A DNA stretch of 14,212 nucleotides from Patescibacteria group bacterium (GTDB lineage Bacteria > Patescibacteria > Paceibacteria > Moranbacterales > UBA1568): positions 1 through 14,212 of the forward strand of contig JAUPWD010000036.1 in NCBI GenBank assembly GCA_030916685.1, read 5' to 3'. Shown here piece after piece: positions 1 to 5,197 of this stretch. Under the pieces are notes generated by a model, which saw only the letters and a program-made list of their open reading frames with translations, made no database searches and had not been told where the DNA came from. A program made the position numbers and the translations under genes. How positions within the stretch are numbered: the first letter of the stretch is position 1; every line of letters starts with the position of its first letter.

Positions 1-1037
1 TCGAATTGCGGATTGGCGAGCTTCACGCTGATAACCGCGGTCAATCCTTCACGCAAGTCATCCGATGTGAATGATCCTTCTTTCTCCTTGATGAGATTCG
101 CCTTCTTCGCATAATCATTCAGCACGCGAGTAAGTGAGGTCTTGAACCCCGTCACATGCATACCACCCTCCGGATTGAAAATATTGTTTGCGAAGGCGAA
201 GAGATGCTCCTTATAACTTTCGGTGTATTGAAATGAGACCTCGACATACACATCATCGACGGTCTTCTCGATATAGATTGGCGTTTCATTCTTCACCGCC
301 TTCTTGCGATTGAGAAATTTCACGAAAGAGATAATACCGGAATCGAAATAGAGTCCATGGCGACGAATCTTGTAATTTTCCGTCTTCGGATCCGCGACTT
401 CGCGATGATCCTCGAGAACGATGCGGACACCCTTGGTCAGATACGCCTGGTAACGAAGATACTCAAGCACCTTCGCCCAGCTGTAATCAATCTCAGGAAA
501 TATCTGCGAGTCCGCCTTAAATGTGACGGTGGTACCCGTGTGATCTGATTTTCCGATGGGAGCCACCTTGCCCTGCGGGGCGCCGCGATGAAATTCCTGC
601 ATCCAAACCTTCCCCTCGCGATGCACATGTACCTTGGTCCATTCAGAAAGTGCATTCACGACAGAAATACCAACACCATGCAAACCTCCAGAAATCTTAT
701 ATCCTTCGCCACCAAATTTTCCTCCGGCATGGAGAACGGTCAGCACGGTTTCGAGCGTCGATTTCTTCGTCTGTGGATGGATATCAACCGGAATACCGCG
801 ACCATCATCCTCCACTTCGATGACATTGTCAGGAAGCATGCGTACGACGATATTGCGACAATGTCCCGCCATCGCCTCATCAACTGAGTTGTTCACGACT
901 TCCCAGATGAGATGATGTAATCCCTCGAGAGAGGTTCCGCCGATATACATTCCCGGACGCTTGCGCACTGGATCAAGTCCCTCCAACACCTGGATTGATT
1001 TCGCATCGTATTTCGCTGTGTTTTTTGCTATGGCCAT
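1..1037 (-). CDS. gyrB: DNA gyrase subunit B (partial, N-terminal 345 residues)
   Basis: This is the ATPase subunit of DNA gyrase, which with GyrA introduces negative supercoils into DNA. The coding region runs off the left edge of the window, so the TOPRIM domain and C-terminus are not seen. Visible GHKL ATPase signatures include KRPGMYIGG (res. 26-34), the catalytic-Glu helix WEVVNNSVDEA (45-55, Glu46 and Asn50), the Mg/ATP motif DDGRGIPVDIH (77-87) and the lid loop GGLHGVGISVVNALS (117-131). The transducer domain follows to the edge (...SVKLANPQF). I chose the ATG at 1037 because a TGn-extended -10 box lies 8 nt upstream. An in-frame ATG at 1055 would lie upstream of that box. ParE is the main alternative, but the gene reads as GyrB. 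Confidence 0.93.
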   Translation of the reverse strand, partial: MAIAKNTAKYDAKSIQVLEGLDPVRKRPGMYIGGTSLEGLHHLIWEVVNNSVDEAMAGHCRNIVVRMLPDNVIEVEDDGRGIPVDIHPQTKKSTLETVLTVLHAGGKFGGEGYKISGGLHGVGISVVNALSEWTKVHVHREGKVWMQEFHRGAPQGKVAPIGKSDHTGTTVTFKADSQIFPEIDYSWAKVLEYLRYQAYLTKGVRIVLEDHREVADPKTENYKIRRHGLYFDSGIISFVKFLNRKKAVKNETPIYIEKTVDDVYVEVSFQYTESYKEHLFAFANNIFNPEGGMHVTGFKTSLTRVLNDYAKKANLIKEKEGSFTSDDLREGLTAVISVKLANPQF

Positions 1038-1045
1038 AGTGATGA

Positions 1046-1054
1046 ATTCTATCA
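1046..1054 (-). promoter_or_regulatory. Extended -10 promoter of gyrB, leaderless arrangement
   Basis: On the minus strand TGA is followed directly by TAGAAT (5/6 match to TATAAT), and the gyrB ATG begins 8 nt further on. Transcription would start within about 0-2 nt of the start codon. There is no convincing -35 box, and no Shine-Dalgarno sequence lies next to the ATG at 1037. Confidence 0.5.
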
Positions 1055-1120
1055 TTCGTTAATCTTTTGTCCTAGTATCTCTCTTAAATCTCACCGCCTG
1101 AATAAGAAAATGCAAATTAT

Positions 1121-1248
1121 TCATGCTTGTCGACTAAAACTTCATCATTTCGGCTGCAAATCTCGAAAAGCTTGTCGGAATATCTCGATATTCCTCCTCA
1201 CTTTTCAAAATTTTCGCTCGAAATGATGAAGTTTTATACTCGACATGA
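1121..1248. repeat. ~118-128 bp near-perfect palindrome (long hairpin element)
   Basis: The outer arms are the 17-mer AAAACTTCATCATTTCG (1136-1152) and its exact complement at 1219-1235, flanked by TGTCGA (1128-1133) and TCGACA (1240-1245). The inner arms keep pairing imperfectly. The centre is GGAATATC-TC-GATATTCC (1177-1194), so all arms share one midpoint near 1186. It lies between gyrB and the membrane-protein gene whose stop is at 1265. It could be a MITE-like or REP-like dispersed element, or a 3'-end stabilising hairpin. No U-tract follows it on either strand. Confidence 0.75.
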
Positions 1249-1264
1249 GATTTGAGATAGATAC

Positions 1265-1642
1265 TTATTTCTCTCCTCGTCCCCGAAATGAAAGCTCCAC
1301 GAGAAGCATCGCTACCAAGAGGAAGAGTGCCGTCCACCAATAAAAAACTTTCCAGTATTGAAATAAAAGAAGTGTGGCTCCATATCCGCCAACAAGCGCT
1401 CCCTGCCGAAAAAGCAATCCCGCATGATGAGCCGCGCCATCGACGCCGAGCATCTTGCGATACAATTCGGAAAAAATGATGATCGCGACACCGGAGAAAA
1501 CGATAGCGATGCTCCCAAAAAAGAGGAGTCTTCCAAGGAGCCCAGACTCATCAGGATCAACGAGAAAGAGCGTTGCGAGAAATGCCACCGATGCCCCGAT
1601 GGTAAAAATTCCCACACTCCACAAAAAAGCTCGGAATGTCAT
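1265..1642 (-). CDS. Four-helix integral membrane protein, function unknown
   Basis: A 125-residue hydrophobic protein with four likely membrane helices at about residues 6-28, 37-58, 80-95 and 99-118. The loop after helix 1 has an acidic VDPDESGLLG motif, and an LLFRQGALVGGYG segment precedes helix 3. From memory, small four-helix proteins with a 'DPe.aG..g..LFY' loop and a later 'RQG' motif recur in Parcubacteria genomes, so I take it to be a conserved family of that group; a search would settle this. No catalytic residues are evident and I assign no function. TGT-TATATA lies 12 nt before the ATG and would give a leader of about 6 nt. The ORF ends with a charged tail (FRGRGEK). Confidence 0.75.
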   Translation of the reverse strand: MTFRAFLWSVGIFTIGASVAFLATLFLVDPDESGLLGRLLFFGSIAIVFSGVAIIIFSELYRKMLGVDGAAHHAGLLFRQGALVGGYGATLLLFQYWKVFYWWTALFLLVAMLLVELSFRGRGEK

Positions 1643-1756
1643 AGGAATAGCTCTTATATAACACGAATTTTAGACACAAAAAGAAGCATGAAAAATGCAT
1701 CTTCTTGCTTCTATTATAGCTTTTTCAGTAGGACAAGGCAACAGCTGAAAAAAGCG

Positions 1757-1784
1757 AAAAAGAGTCCTCAGAAGAACTCTTTTT
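1757..1784 (-). terminator. Rho-independent terminator of the 1814-2431 gene (symmetric)
   Basis: AAAAAGAGT and ACTCTTTTT form a perfect 9-bp stem around a 10-nt loop, beginning 29 nt past the TAG of the upstream minus-strand gene. On the minus strand T-rich sequence follows. The A/T-symmetric ends mean it could work in both directions. The rest of the 1643-1813 gap shows only a weaker hairpin near 1681-1708. Confidence 0.7.
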
Positions 1785-1813
1785 ATACTACCAAAATTAG
1801 TCAGGCTTCACTC

Positions 1814-2431
1814 CTAATTTTTTATACACAAACCCCTACCATTATCTGGGGATACATTAAAAGCTCTTGTTCCTGCTGGACAAAGTAAATAACCACCACC
1901 AAAGGATGTATCGCCCCCAACAGATGCCCCGCCCCAACAATCCCCTGCATAACTCTGACACCCCGCAACAACACTGCCAGACATTTGCGTTGGTTTATCT
2001 GTAACCTCGTTCCAACTCACCCCATCCTTCACGCTTGCGATAACAGTTGGATCCGTATCGCTACCACAAGTCACCACGCCACCCGAACTAATAGATTTCA
2101 CCACCTGTCCAACTGTACACGGACCACCCGTAATTGATGTGATGCCACTCGATGGCCAAGCATTCCGACAATCAGCTCCGATACAAAGTTGCGGTGCAAC
2201 GACCATTCTTCCTGCAAAAAGACTTCCTGCTCCTGCAAGAAAAATACTCCCGGAAGATTTTGTCTGATTCCCCGCTCCCGTCGTCAACGGTCCCGAGACA
2301 TTTCCTCCTGGAGGGGTCGCTCCTGGATTCGTCCATGCCTGTGCGAATTGGATGCCAATGCCGAGGATGAGGCCGAGGGAGACTACTTTCAGCCAGTAGA
2401 CGCTTTTCTGTGCGAAGGATTCTTGTCGCAT
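1814..2431 (-). CDS. Cys-rich anchored/secreted surface protein sharing its N-terminus with the S74 protein
   Basis: This is a 205-residue protein of unknown function. An N-terminal hydrophobic segment (res. 12-31, YWLKVVSLGLILGIGIQFAQ) acts as a signal peptide or anchor. Then comes AWTNPGATPPGGNVSGPLTTG (32-52), closely similar to the same region of the S74 protein at 13370-14134. The remainder is Gly/Ser/Thr-rich with eight cysteines (83, 88, 105, 122, 158, 165, 184, 202) and ends CPAGTRAF...GLCIKN. This suggests a disulfide-bonded extracellular protein. No enzyme motif is visible. There is no Shine-Dalgarno sequence, and the leader is about 44 nt. The promoter spacer is a run of nine G, so expression may switch by slippage. 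It stands alone between two terminators. Confidence 0.75.
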   Translation of the reverse strand: MRQESFAQKSVYWLKVVSLGLILGIGIQFAQAWTNPGATPPGGNVSGPLTTGAGNQTKSSGSIFLAGAGSLFAGRMVVAPQLCIGADCRNAWPSSGITSITGGPCTVGQVVKSISSGGVVTCGSDTDPTVIASVKDGVSWNEVTDKPTQMSGSVVAGCQSYAGDCWGGASVGGDTSFGGGYLLCPAGTRAFNVSPDNGRGLCIKN

Positions 2432-2481
2432 AGGTTTTTTGAGTTATGTTGTTTGTTTATTGATCTCTGTTCACTAGCTCT

Positions 2482-2511
2482 ATAATACCCCCCCCCGATA
2501 TATGTTGACAA
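2482..2511 (-). promoter_or_regulatory. Promoter with a G9 homopolymer in the spacer (candidate phase-variable promoter)
   Basis: On the minus strand a -35 box TTGTCA (2506-2511) and a -10 box TATTAT (2482-2487), each 5/6 to consensus, are 18 bp apart. Nine of those bases are an unbroken G run (2488-2496) ending directly at the -10 box. Loss of one G would give the optimal 17-bp spacing and gain of one would weaken the promoter. This is the layout of known slippage-controlled promoters such as Neisseria opc. It drives the surface-protein gene starting at 2431. Confidence 0.6.
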
Positions 2512-2573
2512 GACGCAGAAGAGAAAGGTGATTTATGATTGAGGATTTATGAATAAGAAAAGAGAATACAAAC

Positions 2574-2608
2574 AGCGGTCGCACCCCTCCAGAAGGGGAA
2601 CGACCGCT
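2574..2608 (-). terminator. Hairpin terminator downstream of efp
   Basis: AGCGGTCG (2574-2581) pairs with CGACCGCT (2601-2608). After a 2-nt mismatch an inner CCCCT/AGGGG stem closes a short loop. It lies 28 nt past the efp stop. The tract following it on the minus strand is T-rich but interrupted (GTTTGTATTCTCTTTTC), so it is a strong hairpin with an imperfect U-tract. Confidence 0.65.
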
Positions 2609-2636
2609 CATGCATTTCAAACAATCACCCGAATCG

Positions 2637-3194
2637 CTACGCGCGCGATACGTATGTGCCCTTTTCGGTATTGACGATGATCTTATCACCGGCATTGACG
2701 AAGAGCGGAGTCGTGATCTGAAGTCCAGTCTCCAGTGTCACCACTTTGTCCCCGCCTGACGAGGTATCTCCCTTGATTCCCGGTGGCGCTTCGATAACCG
2801 TAAGCGTTACTTTCGCCGGAAGCTCCACATTGAGCGGCCGATCATTCCAATTGATAACGGAAAGCTCCGCCCCATCCATGAGGTACTCCGCGATATTTCC
2901 AAGCGACGCAGCTGAAAGCTCAAACTGCTCATAGCTCTCCATATCCATAAACTGATAGACATCCCCTTCCTTATAGAGGTACTGTGCTTTGGACTTACTT
3001 ACCTCCGTTTCATCTACCTTATCAGCCCCCTGAAAAGTCTTGTCGACGATGGCGCCTGTTACCAAGTTCTTCAACTTAGTACGAAGAACAGCACCGGCAC
3101 GTCCGGTCTTGGAATGTTCATGCGAAAGCACCTGCCATGGCTCCTCGAGATAGAGGATCACTTTCCCTGTTTTGATGTCAGAAATATCAAGCAT
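2637..3194 (-). CDS. efp: Translation elongation factor P
   Basis: EF-P binds the ribosome between the P and E sites and relieves stalling at polyproline stretches. The 185-residue length is normal for the family. An N-terminal KOW-like domain (res. 1-65) is followed by two OB domains (about 66-128 and 129-185), with the family-typical segments EFELSAASLG-like at 90-98 and PLFVNAGDKIIVNTEKGTYVSR at the end. The domain I loop reads HSKTGRAGAV (27-36), so the tip residue aligned with Lys34 of E. coli EF-P is Arg32. It lies 178 bp downstream of rpsR with a repeat in between, so it may have its own promoter. No Shine-Dalgarno sequence precedes the ATG. A hairpin terminator follows. Confidence 0.95.
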   Translation of the reverse strand: MLDISDIKTGKVILYLEEPWQVLSHEHSKTGRAGAVLRTKLKNLVTGAIVDKTFQGADKVDETEVSKSKAQYLYKEGDVYQFMDMESYEQFELSAASLGNIAEYLMDGAELSVINWNDRPLNVELPAKVTLTVIEAPPGIKGDTSSGGDKVVTLETGLQITTPLFVNAGDKIIVNTEKGTYVSRA

Positions 3195-3220
3195 AGTTTT
3201 TACAGAAGAATAGAGAATTT

Positions 3221-3272
3221 AGAATCTGGAATCTAGATCCTTCGACTCGAAGACTCGCTCAGGATGACACCA
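3221..3272. repeat. Dispersed-type intergenic repeat with palindromic core
   Basis: The stretch contains the perfect palindrome CTTCGA-C-TCGAAG (3240-3252), followed by ACTCGCTCAGGATGACAC. I know this word pattern as a recurrent intergenic repeat in many Patescibacteria and other draft genomes, but only one copy is in this window. It occupies the gap between rpsR and efp. The rest of that gap (3273-3372) shows no clear structure. Confidence 0.5.
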
Positions 3273-3372
3273 CCCAAGGATACCGAAAAAAATACACGGC
3301 AATCTAAAACAAAGTTCGTAAGTTCAATTCTTCTTTATGTTTACTGTTATTTGTTCGCTGTTAATTGATGTA

Positions 3373-3567
3373 TCAATTGACGACGTACGGAGCCAGCCCC
3401 ATAAACCTCGCCCGCTTGATAGCAAGTGCGAGTGCACGCTGCTGCTTGGCATTCAAACCATAGCGCTTCGGTGGGTACATCTTCCCCTGTGAGTTAAGAA
3501 ATCGACGCAGAAAATATGCGTCCTTATAATCGATTGTTTCCAATTTCTTGGCGAGTTCCTGATCCAT
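3373..3567 (-). CDS. rpsR: 30S ribosomal protein bS18
   Basis: A small-subunit ribosomal protein that binds 16S rRNA in the platform together with bS6. It has 64 residues, at the short end for the family. The diagnostic core IDYKDAYFLRRFLNSQGKM (res. 12-30) and PPKRYGLNAKQQRALALAIKRARFMGLAPYV (32-62) is complete. The N-terminus is reduced. It is the third gene of rpsF-ssb-rpsR, 97 bp after ssb with a GTTAAC repeat in the gap. The stop is TGA, the clearest sign that TGA is not reassigned here; if it were read through, the frame would end four codons later at TAA. The usual next gene, rplI, does not follow. Confidence 0.96.
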   Translation of the reverse strand: MDQELAKKLETIDYKDAYFLRRFLNSQGKMYPPKRYGLNAKQQRALALAIKRARFMGLAPYVVN

Positions 3568-3586
3568 AATATAGCTATAATTACTC

Positions 3587-3648
3587 AGTTAACGAATTAC
3601 GGGTTAACGGGTTTAGAAGAGCACAGGACTCGTTAACACGTTAACTCG
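3587..3648. repeat. GTTAAC repeat cluster able to fold back on itself
   Basis: Four GTTAAC palindromes (3588, 3603, 3632 and 3640) sit in AGTTAACG...GGGTTAACGGGT and in ACTCGTTAACACGTTAACTCG, which are inverted versions of each other around 3618. The cluster lies in the ssb-rpsR gap. It may be a dispersed intergenic repeat, or a processing hairpin that uncouples rpsR from ssb expression. Confidence 0.55.
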
Positions 3649-3664
3649 CAATATTGTAATATTC

Positions 3665-4174
3665 TTAAAACGGTACTTCATCAAGCTTCACTTCTTCGCG
3701 CGGTTCATCATCGAGATTGATAGTCGGAATTTCTTCTTCCATCTGCTTCGGAGCGGATTGCTGCGTGGCACCAGCGGCTGTCGCTGCCGGACGAGACTGA
3801 TAGCTACTACCTCCTTGGGATTGTCCCTGTCCACCACCTTGCCCCTGACTCCTCGCGCCGAGCTGCATGGTCTCACCAACGATTTCAGTGACCTTTCTGA
3901 CAGCACCCTGCTTGTCGGTATATTCCCTCGTCTGCAAGCGTCCCTCGATAAAGGCCTCCTGGCCCTTGGAGAGATATTGTCCGGCGATTTCTGCGACCTT
4001 CCCCCAGAGCACCACGGTATGAAACTCCGTCTTCTCCTGCTTGTTCCCTGACTTGTCCGTCCAATAATTATTGGTCGCCATACCGAGAGTCGCCACCGTC
4101 TGACCGGTCGGTGTATTACGTACTTCTGGATCACGGGTCAATCGTCCGACGAGAATCACTTTATTGACGTTCAT
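3665..4174 (-). CDS. ssb: Single-stranded DNA-binding protein
   Basis: SSB coats single-stranded DNA during replication and repair and recruits partners through its C-terminal tip. The 169-residue protein has a complete OB fold (res. 1-107) with the family start MNVNKVILVGRLTRDPEVR, the FHTVVLWGK strand (51-59) and the EGRLQTREYTDKQG loop. A disordered Gly/Gln/Ser/Ala linker follows (about 108-143). The acidic tail ends LDEVPF, a conservative variant of the usual DDDIPF partner-docking tip. It lies 39 bp downstream of rpsF in the classical rpsF-ssb-rpsR operon. No Shine-Dalgarno sequence is visible before the ATG. Confidence 0.97.
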   Translation of the reverse strand: MNVNKVILVGRLTRDPEVRNTPTGQTVATLGMATNNYWTDKSGNKQEKTEFHTVVLWGKVAEIAGQYLSKGQEAFIEGRLQTREYTDKQGAVRKVTEIVGETMQLGARSQGQGGGQGQSQGGSSYQSRPAATAAGATQQSAPKQMEEEIPTINLDDEPREEVKLDEVPF

Positions 4175-4213
4175 ATGTTTTTATCTAAATATCTATTATC
4201 TCTTACCTCTCCC

Positions 4214-4789
4214 CTAGATATCCAATACGTCTTTCAATTTCTGATCCATCTCCTCTTTGCTCATTACCGGCTTCTTTTCATCTTCCGGCTTTGGGGCATC
4301 GGTCAGAATCTTTTCTTCCGGCTTTACTGAGGCGACACGAGGAGCTGCGGTTCGGCGATAATCCCGACCCTCATTACTTCGATTGTCACGGCCATCACGA
4401 CGACCACCAGCCACCGCCTTCGGTTTCTCGGTGCGATCGATCTGAGCAAGCGCCGGCAAATCATCAGCCCGGAGAATAAGGAAACGCAACACATCCTTCG
4501 ACAGATTGAGTTTCTTCGTCACGCGAGCGATGAAGTCTACGGTCTCCTCCCGCTTGGCGAGTTCCGATGCCAATGCCTCTTCCTCCTGTGGCACGGTAAA
4601 CCGACGCGCGATATACGTACCACGCACTTCCTTCTTAATGAGGTACGCGAGCTTTCGCTTGTCGACCGTCTCTCCATCGAGAAAGGTCGCCCCCTCCAAG
4701 GCGAGCAATGCCTCAACATCCGTCTTAATGCGCGGCAATTCCGCATCCTTCGTCTCCCCGACCAAATAAAATATCTCGTATTCTCTCAT
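4214..4789 (-). CDS. rpsF: 30S ribosomal protein bS6 with long charged C-terminal extension
   Basis: bS6 pairs with bS18 on the 30S platform. The core is complete: MREYEIFYLV (res. 1-10), DKRKLAYLIKKEVRGTYIARRF (43-64) and the terminal strand VLRFLILRAD (100-109). The total of 191 residues is well above the usual 95-135. The extra ~80 residues hold an Arg/Asp/Gly-rich stretch (129-145), a Lys/Glu/Pro-rich linker and a predicted C-terminal helix MSKEEMDQKLKDVLDI. bS6 proteins with extended tails are seen in other bacteria, where the end can be glutamylated, but nothing here shows modification. It is first in rpsF-ssb-rpsR. A weak -10-like TAGATT lies 7 nt before the ATG. Confidence 0.95.
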   Translation of the reverse strand: MREYEIFYLVGETKDAELPRIKTDVEALLALEGATFLDGETVDKRKLAYLIKKEVRGTYIARRFTVPQEEEALASELAKREETVDFIARVTKKLNLSKDVLRFLILRADDLPALAQIDRTEKPKAVAGGRRDGRDNRSNEGRDYRRTAAPRVASVKPEEKILTDAPKPEDEKKPVMSKEEMDQKLKDVLDI

Positions 4790-5045
4790 ACTATATAATC
4801 TATTTAATTATGATTTATGCTTGTGAATATAAAGAAGCTATCTCAACATTTCAATTATCATTTCATGTAAATTAATTCTGAATTTCCAATTTTGAATTTT
4901 GATTCAATTTTTAAACCATTAATGATTCAAATTTGATTCAAAATTCTTCCTTCGAAATTTAGAATTTTATCCGGATTCATCGACTCAAAATCCCGATAAA
5001 AACAACACCTCACTGAAAATAAACGCCTGGCTTGTAAAAAAATAA
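4790..5045. repeat. AT-rich spacer with AATTTTGAA/TTCAAATT words; rpsF promoter region
   Basis: No gene is visible between 4790 and 5197. From about 4845 to 4975 the sequence is a run of short A/T words (TTGAATTTTGATTCAA, ATTCAAATTTGATTCAAAATTC) with many overlapping inverted repeats. It resembles the AT-rich spacer at 9915-10034. Possible rpsF promoter parts are TTGAGA or TTCACA on the minus strand within 4815-4845, but no -35/-10 pair is convincing. The rest of the gap is the 3' region of the 5198-6481 gene and holds its terminator. Confidence 0.5.
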
Positions 5046-5081
5046 ATCCGCCCAAAAGAGAAAATCTGATCCTTGGCGGAT
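5039..5081 (-). terminator. Rho-independent terminator downstream of the transglycosylase gene
   Basis: On the minus strand ATCCGCC (5075-5081) pairs with GGCGGAT (5046-5052) around a long A/T-rich loop that can extend the stem by two A-T pairs past a bulge. TTATTTTTTT follows directly. It lies about 117 nt past the TAA at 5198, leaving an unusually long 3' UTR with no recognisable content. Confidence 0.7.
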
Positions 5082-5197
5082 ATTATCCCTCCTAATCCCA
5101 CTGTACATTCATAAAGACAGTAGGCGGGAGAGACATCGGACTTTCTCATTTGTCCCAATACTTTATCACAAAGCCTCAAACAAAGCAAGAGGAGTGC

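Noticed and set aside
1038..1055. In-frame upstream start of gyrB at 1055
   Set aside because: It lies upstream of the extended -10 box, and the MIEFIT extension is not typical of GyrB. It cannot be fully excluded if transcription starts further upstream.
1134..1340. Small minus-strand frame ending in the palindrome (TSSFRAKILKSEEEYRD...)
   Set aside because: It is out of frame with, and overlaps, the four-helix membrane protein. The coding look comes from the repeated palindrome sequence.
1424..1888. Open frame of 154 codons on the plus strand
   Set aside because: It overlaps the membrane-protein gene, a terminator hairpin and the 3' end of another gene in antisense. Its composition is unlike a protein.
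3587..3648. Possible CRISPR-like or iteron array from repeated GTTAAC
   Set aside because: Only four 6-mers with irregular spacing and inverted orientation. There are no spacers of uniform length and no adjacent rep or cas gene.
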